Shown: positions 7,311 to 14,542, counted from the stretch's first letter. The stretch is DNA of 58,362 bases from Geobacter sp. (GCA_027346925.1 DAIERH010000002.1:1-58362), one strand, 5' to 3'. Made by a program: numbers and translations. The notes: generated from the letters alone by a model not told the origin.

Positions 7311-7976
7311 GGCTAATTGTAGCTGACTCAGTTCTTGTTCTATCCGTTTGCAAGCCTTCTCAAAATATCCGGCATCCTTTTCAATGCCAATGAAGCGGCG
7401 ACCGGAGCGGATGCAGGCGATTCCAGTTGTGGCACTTCCCATGTACGGATCAAGAACCGTTCCGCCTTCTGGCACCTTTGCCTTTTCGAGGCACCACGCC
7501 ATCAACGGCACCGGTTTCTGTGTGGGGTGCATCCGCGTCAAGGTTTCGCCGGTCAGGGATAAATCACGCTTGCAGTACACCCCATGCCCGCCCTTCATCC
7601 ATGCAATCTCGGCATCAGAGAGAAAGGAGCCGAACGCCTGATCGTACCGCTTAATCCAAACTAACTGCGTCCCCACCGGCACCCGCTGCCCAAAGTGGTT
7701 GACTCCCCACAAAATCACCTTGTCAAAGTTCAGCCAGGGCGAAGGGTCGAACGGCTGATCGTCACCAATAATCGGCGCACCGTTCGCCGTGCCTACATTG
7801 TTCCCGCGCTTCGCAACGCTGGCAGTGTTCCCGCCAGAAAAGCGGCTGTTGTCCGTGTTCAGGTTCATCCCATAGGGCGGGTCAGAAATAACCGCATCCA
7901 CGCAAGAGAGGAGCGGCAGCACGTCGAGGCAATCAGCGTGCCAGAGGGTTACATTTTCAAATTCGACTTTGCGCAT
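7305..7976 (-). CDS. DNA N6-adenine/N4-cytosine methyltransferase
   Basis: The catalytic DPPYG motif is near residue 33, and the S-adenosylmethionine motif LDPYMGSATTG follows near residue 172. This motif order is that of the beta class of amino-methyltransferases. The HPTQKP segment typical of the class lies between them. Length (223 aa) is normal. The start follows AAGGGAATTT, and the stop is in the attC crossover box. It is the second of two methyltransferases in adjacent array A cassettes. Target sequence is not predictable from the window. Confidence 0.9.
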   Translation of the reverse strand: MRKVEFENVTLWHADCLDVLPLLSCVDAVISDPPYGMNLNTDNSRFSGGNTASVAKRGNNVGTANGAPIIGDDQPFDPSPWLNFDKVILWGVNHFGQRVPVGTQLVWIKRYDQAFGSFLSDAEIAWMKGGHGVYCKRDLSLTGETLTRMHPTQKPVPLMAWCLEKAKVPEGGTVLDPYMGSATTGIACIRSGRRFIGIEKDAGYFEKACKRIEQELSQLQLAL

Positions 7977-7991
7977 AAATTCCCTTACGCC

Positions 7992-8050
7992 CTATAACAA
8001 CGCCTCGCAGCGGGCGATAAGGCCCGCCGCTGAAGGCGCAGCCGTTATAT
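7992..8050 (+). repeat. attC site (array A)
   Basis: Left box CTATAAC and right box GTTATAT flank arms GCCTCGCAGCGG and CCGCTGAAGGC. The left arm has one extra base. The gene to the right stops two bases after the box. Confidence 0.87.
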
Positions 8051-8051
8051 T

Positions 8052-8273
8052 CTAGTCGTCTTCATCCTCGTCAGGGAAAACGGCGTCTTCGTCCCAGAAA
8101 CCGCCCTCAGCGAATGCAACATGAATATCAGAGGAGCGATTCATCACCACGATATCGCAACCCTTACCCTCGTACTCCTGATTCAGCTCCAACTCAGGAT
8201 CGAGCAACGACAATTCCCTGATTGCCTCGCCGACAGTTCTAACATTGATGTTCCATTTCCCATTACTGAACAT
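8052..8273 (-). CDS. Small acidic cassette protein (73 aa)
   Basis: I do not recognise this protein. It has an N-terminal helix (VGEAIRELSLL) and a strongly acidic tail (PDEDEDD). No cysteines suggesting metal binding and no membrane segment are present. The start follows CGGAGGAGCACC. It stops with TAG just past the attC box, unlike most cassette genes here, which stop within it. Small acidic proteins of this kind can mimic DNA, but nothing else supports that. Confidence 0.7.
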   Translation of the reverse strand: MFSNGKWNINVRTVGEAIRELSLLDPELELNQEYEGKGCDIVVMNRSSDIHVAFAEGGFWDEDAVFPDEDEDD

Positions 8274-8304
8274 GGTGCTCCTCCGATCAAAGTTACCCGA
8301 TGGA

Positions 8305-8369
8305 ATATAACCATCGGGTGCTATGGGATGGCGATGAAGCCGCCACCCCAGACCCTCAGGCCGTTATAT
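8305..8369 (+). repeat. attC site (array A)
   Basis: Left box ATATAAC and right box GTTATAT flank arms TCGGGTGCTATGGGATGGC and GCCACCCCAGACCCTC. The pairing is good, with extra bases only on the left. Confidence 0.83.
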
Positions 8370-8573
8370 TTCTAATCCGAATTTTTCCCGAATTGCTTCG
8401 ATTGCCTGATCCCTGTAGATAACCGGCTCATTCTCTTTTGGCGGCTGGAACCAGAATAGTGACAGCAATAAGTCCTCGATTTCCCTTGCAGCCTTTTTCC
8501 GTTCTTCGGCCATCGCGGGGCAGAATGAACAACTATCGTCAGTGCCCCTATTGTCTGTTTCCGAATCTGTCAT
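8364..8573 (-). CDS. Small cassette protein, unknown (69 aa)
   Basis: I do not recognise this protein. A CSFC pair occurs near residue 16, followed by a long charged helix and a FWFQPPKE segment. The start follows GGGGAGGCAGT and the TAA stop is formed by the attC box. It fills a single-gene cassette. Confidence 0.68.
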   Translation of the reverse strand: MTDSETDNRGTDDSCSFCPAMAEERKKAAREIEDLLLSLFWFQPPKENEPVIYRDQAIEAIREKFGLEI

Positions 8574-8590
8574 ACTGCCTCCCCAGCGAA

Positions 8591-8644
8591 ATATAACCAG
8601 GAAGATGCAGCCGTTGACACGGCTGATCTCCCAGGCCGTTAGCG
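8591..8644 (+). repeat. attC site (array A)
   Basis: Left box ATATAAC and right box GTTAGCG flank arms AAGATGCAGCCGT and ACGGCTGATCTCC with a TGAC loop. The left arm has one extra G. It is closely related to the site at 6403-6456. Confidence 0.9.
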
Positions 8645-8935
8645 GGACAACACCGGCACCTGAATTTCCCGGCGTTCCGCTGTGTACGCTCCGATTGCAA
8701 GGCGTTTGCCGCTGATCGCCACCGCATAGTTTTCAATGGCATCTTCTTCGGTGCGACCGTTGCCATATTCGCCAATTAGACAGCCACCTCGCATTACTTC
8801 AGCCCGTTCAAAGTGGGCATAAAACCGATCATCGGTGTCTCTCGGATGGCGCTCTCTGATTTCCATGGTTAGATTGTACATGTTGGCAAACTCTTCAATG
8901 GTCATCCGGTCAAGATTGTATCGTTTGATTTTCAT
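8639..8935 (-). CDS. Cassette protein, unknown (98 aa)
   Basis: I do not recognise this protein. It opens with KIKRYNLDRMTIEEFANMY, and its C-terminal half has an alpha-beta pattern with GRTEEDAIENYA. A GTG two codons earlier is possible, but AAAGG lies at the right distance from the ATG at 8935. The stop is in the attC box. The opening resembles the array C protein at 2911-3111. Confidence 0.7.
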   Translation of the reverse strand: MKIKRYNLDRMTIEEFANMYNLTMEIRERHPRDTDDRFYAHFERAEVMRGGCLIGEYGNGRTEEDAIENYAVAISGKRLAIGAYTAERREIQVPVLSR

Positions 8936-8950
8936 AAACACCCTTTCCGC

Positions 8951-9006
8951 CGCTAACCAGCGGCAGGACGGGCCGAAAAGCCCGCCCGTCAGCCTTATCG
9001 TTATGC
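8951..9006 (+). repeat. attC site (array A)
   Basis: Left box CGCTAAC and right box GTTATGC flank arms GGCAGGACGGGC and GCCCGCCCGTCAGCC around CGAAAA. One extra base is in the left arm. Confidence 0.87.
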
Positions 9007-9007
9007 C

Positions 9008-9214
9008 TTATTTTGCAACAAAAAAGAACTTCGGCGGGCAATACAGCGCCGTGCAGATCTTCTCCAGACTTTCGATGCTAGGCGATCCGGCGCCAGTTTA
9101 CCACCGGGACACCAGTTGTACTTTGACCCCTGCAACATCGGCAAGCCACTGCTGGGTAACGCCGCGCACTTTCCGAGCAGTCTTGATCTTTGCGTGGTCA
9201 AATTTCCAATTCAT
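9008..9214 (-). pseudogene. Xre-family helix-turn-helix protein with internal stop
   Basis: Translation from ATG 9214 (RBS GGAGAGG) gives a helix-turn-helix with RKVRGVTQQWLADVAGVKV and then QLVSRW before a TAA at 9098-9100. The same frame continues for 29 more codons (TGAGSPSIESLEKICTAL and on) to a TAA at 9008, just past the attC box. In Xre proteins a glutamate is usual after SRW, so GAA to TAA is the simplest explanation. The gene is either inactivated or yields a 38-residue DNA-binding fragment. A sequencing error cannot be excluded. Confidence 0.75.
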
Positions 9215-9257
9215 AACCTCTCCGTTAATCCGCATCTCTACTCCGTGGCCCAAAAAA

Positions 9258-9290
9258 TTATAACTAGCCGCAGCAGACGGACGGTTAGTC
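9258..9290 (+). repeat. Shortened attC remnant (33 bp)
   Basis: Left box TTATAAC and right box GTTAGTC are both present, but only 19 bases lie between them and the paired arms are almost gone. It looks like a deletion derivative. Recombination at this site may be impaired, which would fuse two cassettes into one mobile unit. Confidence 0.6.
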
Positions 9291-9557
9291 TGATCTCCTA
9301 CGAATTGCCCTAGCCGCACTCATGCGAACGTCACCACACGGAGAGTTTTCATACCATGTTCCTCCATCGCCGGAGCATCGTCGAGCCGGTTTCCCATCCA
9401 TTGTTATCCTCTCCCCCTCTGCAATGAGAGCGCACTGCTCGCGCTCGATCTCAACCATTTTTCGCCAATAGCATACGTCGCACAGCTCAGAATAGATGCC
9501 CGGTACTCGTCCATGAAGATGTTCATTAATCGCGTACGATCCACATTTGCATTGCAT
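9285..9557 (-). CDS. Cysteine-containing cassette protein (90 aa)
   Basis: Cysteine pairs at the N terminus (QCKCGS, then CDVC) suggest one zinc site. A helix, VEIEREQCALIAEGE, follows, and the end is basic (ARAIRRRSD). I do not recognise a family. The ATG at 9557 follows GGAGGTTTTT, so the M four codons earlier is unlikely. The TAA stop is in the box of the shortened attC. Confidence 0.68.
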   Translation of the reverse strand: MQCKCGSYAINEHLHGRVPGIYSELCDVCYWRKMVEIEREQCALIAEGERITMDGKPARRCSGDGGTWYENSPCGDVRMSAARAIRRRSD

Positions 9558-9573
9558 AAAAACCTCCAAATCT

Positions 9574-9628
9574 GACTAACCAGGACGCTGGAAATTGCCG
9601 GAGAGGTTCAGCGCCATGGCCGTTAAAC
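9574..9628 (+). repeat. attC site (array A)
   Basis: Left box GACTAAC and right box GTTAAAC flank arms GACGCTGGAA and TTCAGCGCC, with an extra G in the left arm. The loop is slightly longer than in its neighbours. Confidence 0.8.
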
Positions 9629-9631
9629 CGA

Positions 9632-9841
9632 TCACCACTCACTAGCCCAATCCGATTTATAGAACCGGTAGAAATCCTGCATTTTGATACCACCCAGCAA
9701 CTCACATGCGCGGCTACCGGTAATCAACTCAGCATCAAAGAGACGACAAACGCAGAGGCGGAGTCTATCGGTTGCATCCTCCAACTCGGCCAGATGTTTA
9801 TCGTTTGTCTCCTGCAAATACTGGATTTGTCCGTCTGCCAC
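9632..9841 (-). CDS. Helical cassette protein, possibly frameshifted 3' part
   Basis: Beginning at GTG 9841, the product (69 aa) starts with an amphipathic helix (IQYLQETNDKHLAELEDATDRL) and ends with a tryptophan-containing tail. The preceding reading frame stops one base upstream of this GTG, so the two parts are either coupled cistrons or one gene split by a frameshift. The better ribosome site belongs to the upstream part. Confidence 0.5.
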   Translation of the reverse strand: MADGQIQYLQETNDKHLAELEDATDRLRLCVCRLFDAELITGSRACELLGGIKMQDFYRFYKSDWASEW

Positions 9842-9842
9842 C

Positions 9843-9932
9843 TCACCGGCCTGCAACCTGTTCGCGCTCCACCATTTGCAGGATGTTGCAGGAGTTTCCC
9901 TGTGAGTCCTCGTAACGCTTTGATAAATCCAT
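9843..9932 (-). CDS. Short upstream ORF of split cassette gene (29 aa)
   Basis: A very good ribosome site (CAGGAGGATCT) precedes ATG 9932, which opens a 29-codon frame starting MDLSKRYEDSQ. It ends immediately before the GTG of the next frame. The helical, charged character of both parts would suit one protein of about 98 residues interrupted by a frameshift. Confidence 0.5.
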   Translation of the reverse strand: MDLSKRYEDSQGNSCNILQMVEREQVAGR

Positions 9933-9948
9933 AGATCCTCCTGAACTG

Positions 9949-10004
9949 GTTTAACCAGGCTATTCCAGCGGCCGGAGCCGCTGAACGCCCGGCCGTCGTT
10001 GTAC
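9949..10004 (+). repeat. attC site (array A)
   Basis: Left box GTTTAAC and right box GTTGTAC flank arms GGCTATTCCAGCGGC and GCCGCTGAACGCC, with extra bases on the left. The right box departs from the GTTA seen elsewhere, and the gene to its right does not stop inside it. Confidence 0.77.
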
Positions 10005-10012
10005 ATCTCTAG

Positions 10013-10387
10013 TCACTTGGTCAGTAATTCCGGGTTTTCGTAGATGTTGCCGACGATATCGCAATATACGGGCATATCACTTGGGCAACCCGCCATAATC
10101 CAACCCTCGGCATCATCCCACTTCACCGAAAAATAATATGGCGGCAGCGCTTCGATTTCGGCGCGGCTCTTCACTGCGGAGCGGTTCCATTCGTATTTGT
10201 CGAATTCAAGGATATCACCTTCAAAAATCTCTTTGCCGTTTTTGTCGCAGAGGTTTGTGGATTGCATTATTTCGACGGGTTGACCTTCGGCGGCCCACTT
10301 AAACACCTCGCCTTGATAACCCTGGTCACAACTTTGTAGCATCTGTTTTGCGCCTTCATGCCATGCCCTGAACTTGAATTTTCTCAT
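10013..10387 (-). CDS. YopX-family phage protein (124 aa)
   Basis: The protein opens with KFKFRAWHEGAKQM and contains LCDKNGKEIFEGDIL, then the segment with YYFSVKWDD and a IVGNIYENPELL end. This is the signature of the YopX family common in phages and prophages, whose function is unknown. Length fits the family. It is the cassette of array A nearest the leftward promoter, between the sites at 9949-10004 and 10408-10456. Confidence 0.85.
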   Translation of the reverse strand: MRKFKFRAWHEGAKQMLQSCDQGYQGEVFKWAAEGQPVEIMQSTNLCDKNGKEIFEGDILEFDKYEWNRSAVKSRAEIEALPPYYFSVKWDDAEGWIMAGCPSDMPVYCDIVGNIYENPELLTK

Positions 10388-10407
10388 CTCCGTTGCACCG
10401 TCCTTTC

Positions 10408-10456
10408 GATGTACACGGACGCGATGAACCTGCGCCGGTCAGCTTGATTGTTATAC
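10408..10456 (+). repeat. Degenerate attC, last of array A
   Basis: The right box GTTATAC is intact and contains the stop of the Xre regulator. The left box is eroded to GATGTAC, and the arms are reduced to CGGACGC and GCGCCG with an extra A on the left. It sits where a terminal attC is expected. Confidence 0.55.
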
Positions 10457-10639
10457 CAATAATCCTGGCTTGACTTTCAGCGCCTTAGCAATCTTCTTAA
10501 TGCTCCCCAAAGAAACCTTCTCACCATTCTCCGCCTTAGAAATGGTCCCCTGCGTTACCCCGGCCATAACTGCCAGCTCTGTCTGCGACAAAAAACGTTT
10601 TTCCCGGAAATCCTTCAACTTAGTAATCGGTTTGCTCAT
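10451..10639 (-). CDS. Xre/Cro-like transcriptional regulator (62 aa)
   Basis: A helix-turn-helix of the lambda Cro/CI type is clear: SQTELAVMAGVTQGTISKAE followed by IKKIAKALKV. The ATG at 10639 follows GGGAGGTGC. It is the first gene of the leftward transcript and lies beside the divergent promoters at 10655-10761, so it probably represses one or both of them. Its TAA is formed by the crossover box of the last array A site, so I treat it as a core gene and not as cassette cargo. Confidence 0.85.
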   Translation of the reverse strand: MSKPITKLKDFREKRFLSQTELAVMAGVTQGTISKAENGEKVSLGSIKKIAKALKVKPGLLV

Positions 10640-10654
10640 ATTAGCACCTCCCAT

Positions 10655-10761
10655 TCGGATAGAATCGTAAACTGGACAGCGGGCCGTGTCAATTATTTTT
10701 TATCGTAAAAATATTATTTTTTATTCTTGACACTGCACCGCAACAAAGATACTGTCAGGAC
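10655..10761. promoter_or_regulatory. Divergent early promoters
   Basis: Leftward: TTGACA (complement of 10687-10692), 17 bases, TACGAT (complement of 10664-10669). Rightward: TTGACA at 10727-10732, 17 bases, TACTGT at 10750-10755. The 34 bases between the two -35 boxes are nearly all A and T and contain TATCGTAAAA, a possible operator. The predicted rightward start is at or beside the ATG at 10762, so a leaderless or very short leader mRNA is possible. Confidence 0.72.
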
Positions 10762-11574
10762 ATGGATATTCGAGCCAGCATGCTATCTAGTTACGCAGAT
10801 TGCCCCCGCCGGGCTGCAGCAAAGCAGTTTCGCAAATTGTTTGCTGCTGATGGCTACGAGTTTCGGCAACTAGCGCCATCGGTGGGGTCGGCTGCCGGAA
10901 CCGCTCTGCACGTCATCACTGGAGAGATGAACCGGGCCGTATGGAACGGGGAACAGTTCCGGCTGGACGATGCGCTGCAGATGGCTTTCCAGGGGTTCAG
11001 TGAAGGGATTGCCGAAGGGTGCGAGTGGGACGCAACCACGCCGAACACGAACACCGCCGAATACCAGATCCGCAGGATGGCGGCCGTGTACAAGCCACGA
11101 ATGCCGCTGACCATTGATGGTGCCCCAGCGATAGAGATCGGCGGAGAATACGGAATCAGGGCGAATGCTGGCGACGGCTGGACGCTCTCCGGCCATCCGG
11201 ACCTGATCGGCGCCGACGCTGCCGTGGATGACACCAAGAGCGGTGTGGTGTTGCGGCCTCACCAACCGCAATTAGGGGGATATTCTCTGCTTCTACGGAG
11301 CAACAACCTTGTGCGGCCGACGCGGATCGGGCTCACGTTCATCCAGCGGATAGCCAAGACCAAGCCGCAGAAACCGCCCGTCATCGTCGAATACTCCATT
11401 CCGGAGGCGGAGCGGTACGCAATGGGGGTGATCAAGCGGATTAAGTCCGACATGGCAACGTACAAGGAGACTGGCGACCTGGAGCAATCGTTTCTCGTCA
11501 ATCCGTGCTCGATGATGTGTTCACCGAAGTTTTGCCCAGCACACGGGACTGATTTTTGCCCGATAACCAAGTAA
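10762..11574 (+). CDS. Cas4-like PD-(D/E)XK nuclease with Fe-S cysteines
   Basis: The 270-residue protein begins with the SSYADCPRR motif of the Cas4/RecB-like nucleases. The nuclease core appears as a D near residue 151, then VDDTKSG, then the Q-containing helix HQPQLGGYS. A C-terminal cysteine cluster (CSMMCSPKFCPAH) with the N-terminal cysteine could hold a 4Fe-4S cluster. It heads the rightward early operon with a RecT-like protein, so it probably prepares DNA ends for annealing. An internal ATG at 10780 is an alternative start. Confidence 0.82.
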   Translation: MDIRASMLSSYADCPRRAAAKQFRKLFAADGYEFRQLAPSVGSAAGTALHVITGEMNRAVWNGEQFRLDDALQMAFQGFSEGIAEGCEWDATTPNTNTAEYQIRRMAAVYKPRMPLTIDGAPAIEIGGEYGIRANAGDGWTLSGHPDLIGADAAVDDTKSGVVLRPHQPQLGGYSLLLRSNNLVRPTRIGLTFIQRIAKTKPQKPPVIVEYSIPEAERYAMGVIKRIKSDMATYKETGDLEQSFLVNPCSMMCSPKFCPAHGTDFCPITK

Positions 11575-11586
11575 CAGGAGGATTTC

Positions 11587-12498
11587 ATGTCTGACGACAA
11601 CAAGCAACTGGTAGTAACACAGCAGCAGAACCTGACCGCCTTTTCCGGCCCGGTCGGTTTCGAATCTGCCCAACGCATGGCCATGGCCCTGGTCAGTTCA
11701 ACAATGGTGCCCGAATCGTATCGGGGGAAGGATAACATCGGCAATGCCATTATTGCCCTGGAGATGGCACAGCGCATGGGGGCATCTCCCATGGCCGTCA
11801 TGCAGAACCTGCATGTGATCGAGGGGCGGCCGTCGTGGAGTTCGTCCTTCATCATCGGTGCCCTGAACTCCTGCAACCGGTTTTCTCCCCTGCGGTTCCG
11901 GATTGAAGACCGGGGCGAGAAGTCCGTTTCCTATGAATTCTGGGATGGTCCGAAGGGAAGCCGCCAGAAGAAAACCGGCACGCTAAAAATCCAGGACAAG
12001 GCGTGCATTGCCTGGGCTTACGACCGGGCCACCAATGACATTCTAGAAGGGCCGGAAGCATCCCTGGAGATGGCCATCAAGGAAGGCTGGTACACCAAGA
12101 ACGGCAGTAAGTGGCAAACCATGCCTGACTTGATGCTCCGTTACCGGGCTGCTGCGTTCTTTGGCCGGTTGTACGCCCCGGACGTGCTCATGGGGATGCA
12201 CACGGAGGAAGAGGTTATTGATATCGGTCCGCAGCCTGACGCCGTTGTGGCGCCGACGCTGGTTGAACCTGCCGTGGTGGAGCCGCCTAAGAAGCCTCGG
12301 GCCACCAGACAGACGAAGGTCGTTGAACAGGAAGGCCCGGTGGAGGAGATCGCCACACATGAAGTCGTCGACACCGCGACGGGCGAAGTGATCGACGGGG
12401 AGCCATTGGCTGAGACGGAGCCAGAAAGTGGCGAACTGCCTGAGTTGGCAGGGGTGACCGGTGGAGGTGATCCGGCAGAAGAAGGCGACCTGTTCTAG
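11587..12498 (+). CDS. recT: RecT-like single-strand annealing protein
   Basis: The 303-residue protein matches phage RecT/Bet-type annealing proteins: the segment with NIGNAIIALEMAQRMG, then MAVMQNLHVIEGRPSWSS, then EGWYTKNGSKWQTMP and RYRAAAFFGRLY. The C-terminal third is proline- and acid-rich and ends with DPAEEGDLF, similar to tails that contact single-strand binding protein. It follows the Cas4-like nuclease by 12 bases after an AGGAGGATTTC site. The pair resembles the lambda Exo/Bet recombination module. Confidence 0.85.
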   Translation: MSDDNKQLVVTQQQNLTAFSGPVGFESAQRMAMALVSSTMVPESYRGKDNIGNAIIALEMAQRMGASPMAVMQNLHVIEGRPSWSSSFIIGALNSCNRFSPLRFRIEDRGEKSVSYEFWDGPKGSRQKKTGTLKIQDKACIAWAYDRATNDILEGPEASLEMAIKEGWYTKNGSKWQTMPDLMLRYRAAAFFGRLYAPDVLMGMHTEEEVIDIGPQPDAVVAPTLVEPAVVEPPKKPRATRQTKVVEQEGPVEEIATHEVVDTATGEVIDGEPLAETEPESGELPELAGVTGGGDPAEEGDLF

Positions 12499-12522
12499 CG
12501 ATATCCCAAGGAGGAACACCAG

Positions 12523-14307
12523 ATGCAAGCAACAATCACCAACTACAGAGGGGTGGCGCAAGCCACCCTTGACCTCACCAAGATCGCCCTGGTCGCCGGG
12601 CCGAACGCTGCCGGCAAGTCGTCTACCGCCCAGGCCGTTGCCGCCGCCCTGACTGGCGACGGTACGCCTATTCCCGGCATCAAAAAAGCGACCGCCGGAA
12701 CGCTCGTCCGCTCGGGGACGGCCAGCGGGTCGATCACCCTCGGCAATGACAAGGGGCAGACCACCGTTGTCTGGCCGGCCGCCAGCGTAAAGACCACCGG
12801 CATCCCGCCGCAATCATCCGTCTACGGGGCCGGGCTGCGCTCCATCGTCGACCTGGACGACAAGACGCGGGTGCAAGTGCTGACCGAATACCTTGCAGCG
12901 ACTCCCACGCTGGCCGACCTGGAGAAGAAACTGACCGAACTGGGGTTCCCTGAGCCGACCATCACCAAACTGTGGGAGTTGATCGAGCTCCAGGGGTGGG
13001 ACGGTGCACACGCTCAGGTTAAGGAGAAGGGCGCCAAGCTCAAGGGCCAGTGGGAAATGGTCACCAACGACCGCTACGGCACCAAGAAGGCAGAGACGTG
13101 GATACCTGAAGGGTATGAGCCCAACCTGGAGTCGTCCAGCGAGACAACGCTGCAGTCATTCGTCACCGATGCCCGGGACATGCTGGAGGCTGCCATTGCG
13201 GCAAGTGCCGTTGATGCCAGCAAGAGGGAAGAATGGGAAGGTTTGTCGGCTAAACTCGGTGAGCGACAGTCCGCCCTGGCTGGTGCGAAAGCGGTCAAGG
13301 TCGAAAAACCGGCCGTGCTCACCGATTTAGAGCAGCAGTTGGCAGATGCACGCCGGACTGTAGCCGATGCCATCAAGTTCCGTGACTCCATCAAGACCGA
13401 ACTTGAAAGTGGTAAATCGGCGTCAAAACCCTATGATCGCGCTCATTGCCCTCAGTGCAAGACGCTGTTGCACATCGACAGTAACTCAGCCGGCCATGTG
13501 CTTCGGCGAGTGGAGGACGAACAGCCTACCTTAACCAATGCTGACGAGATCAAGTCGCGACTTGCCCAGGCGGAGGAATCTCTGGCTGAGTACACCAAGA
13601 TCCGCGATGACCTTGATATTAAGTGTGCGGAGGAAAATGGCAAATACACTTCAGCGTTGGCGGCACAGTCTCGGGCCGTCCATGAAGCGGAGCGCTTGGC
13701 GAAGGAGTCAGAAGAAGCCACCAGGGAGTTGAAGGCAGTTCCTCAGTCAGCCGGTCCATCTGCGTCGGTCGAGGACTGCCGGAAGTCGCTACATGTGGCG
13801 GAGACCCGGCTGAAGGCGTACCAGTCGAAGACCAATGCCGACTGGCTGCACAAGGCGATCAGCCAGAATCAGGAACTGCTGGCCGTGTTGGCGCCGGACG
13901 GTATCAGGGGTGACGTGCTGACAAAATCATTGGCCGGGTTCAACACCATCCTGGCTGCCCACACCACCGTTGCCAATTGGCGGCCCGTGGAGATCACGCC
14001 GGAATTCACTGCCACTTATGGCGGCACTCCGTACTACCTGTGCAGCGAGAGCGAAAAATACCGCGTCCGGGTGGCGCTGCAGATCGGCATGGCAGCGAAG
14101 GACAACAGCCAGGTTCTCGTGATTGACGGGGCTGATATCCTGGACAAGGGCGGACGAAACGGGCTGTTCGGCCTGCTGCGGCATGTCGGCAAGTCGGCGT
14201 TGGTCTGCATGACGCTTGACAGTCTGGAGATCGTGCCGAACCTTGCCAAGGCTGGGCGTGGAGTGTCGTACTGGATTGGCAGCGATGGCGTGGTTAGGGA
14301 GGTGTAG
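12523..14307 (+). CDS. Rad50/RecF-like ATPase with zinc hook
   Basis: Walker A GPNAAGKSS lies near residue 28 and Walker B VLVIDGADIL near 530, with a coiled coil between them. A CPQC motif near residue 308 sits where the zinc hook of Rad50/SbcC proteins is found, so dimerisation through zinc is likely. The total of 594 residues is short for Rad50, as in phage versions such as T4 gp46. It probably works with the Cas4-like nuclease and the RecT-like protein in end processing. The start follows AAGGAGGAACACC. Confidence 0.83.
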   Translation: MQATITNYRGVAQATLDLTKIALVAGPNAAGKSSTAQAVAAALTGDGTPIPGIKKATAGTLVRSGTASGSITLGNDKGQTTVVWPAASVKTTGIPPQSSVYGAGLRSIVDLDDKTRVQVLTEYLAATPTLADLEKKLTELGFPEPTITKLWELIELQGWDGAHAQVKEKGAKLKGQWEMVTNDRYGTKKAETWIPEGYEPNLESSSETTLQSFVTDARDMLEAAIAASAVDASKREEWEGLSAKLGERQSALAGAKAVKVEKPAVLTDLEQQLADARRTVADAIKFRDSIKTELESGKSASKPYDRAHCPQCKTLLHIDSNSAGHVLRRVEDEQPTLTNADEIKSRLAQAEESLAEYTKIRDDLDIKCAEENGKYTSALAAQSRAVHEAERLAKESEEATRELKAVPQSAGPSASVEDCRKSLHVAETRLKAYQSKTNADWLHKAISQNQELLAVLAPDGIRGDVLTKSLAGFNTILAAHTTVANWRPVEITPEFTATYGGTPYYLCSESEKYRVRVALQIGMAAKDNSQVLVIDGADILDKGGRNGLFGLLRHVGKSALVCMTLDSLEIVPNLAKAGRGVSYWIGSDGVVREV

Positions 14308-14311
14308 AGGG

Positions 14312-14542
14312 ATGATCACCGGTCAAGTATATCGAATCAGAACCGTGCCAAGAACAAACGATACGTCCCACGGTGCCCGCAAGGGCTCTCTGGCAGTCGT
14401 GCTCGGTCCATGCCCTTACGACTACGGTCATTTCCTTGCCCAGGCGCCACATTCTGTTACGGGGCGTCCGGTAGTCTGGAGTCTGCGCCCATGCGACTTG
14501 CAACGACTGCCAGACCACGAGGAGATCAACGGTGGATGCTGA
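14312..14542 (+). CDS. Hypothetical early protein (76 aa)
   Basis: I do not recognise this protein. It has a beta-rich N-terminal half (TGQVYRIRTV, SLAVVLGPCPYDY) and no membrane segment. ATG 14312 lies seven bases after GGGAGGTG at the end of the ATPase gene. It overlaps the next gene by 11 bases, which points to one operon. Confidence 0.65.
   Translation: MITGQVYRIRTVPRTNDTSHGARKGSLAVVLGPCPYDYGHFLAQAPHSVTGRPVVWSLRPCDLQRLPDHEEINGGC

Larger units (their letters stand above)
6102..10456. mobile_element. Integron cassette array A (ten cassettes)
   Basis: Ten minus-strand cassettes lie between attI-like site 1 and the stop of the core Xre regulator. Sites are at 6403-6456, 7253-7310, 7992-8050, 8305-8369, 8591-8644, 8951-9006, 9258-9290, 9574-9628, 9949-10004 and a degenerate one at 10408-10456. 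Cargo includes two DNA methyltransferases and a YopX-family protein. All genes read towards attI, opposite to the usual cassette orientation. The leftward promoter at 10664-10692 probably transcribes the whole array. Confidence 0.87.

Noticed and set aside
9001..9201. A 66-codon minus-strand frame ending at the attC box.
   Set aside because: It runs out of frame with the helix-turn-helix gene, which fits better as a gene with one internal stop.
386..10456. The repeated intergenic sites as CRISPR repeats or simple terminators.
   Set aside because: Spacing follows genes of differing length, arms differ in sequence while boxes are conserved, and there are no consistent T-tracts.
12043..12813. 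A 256-codon minus-strand frame across the RecT-like and Rad50-like genes.
   Set aside because: It is antisense to two well-supported genes and has no motif or ribosome site.
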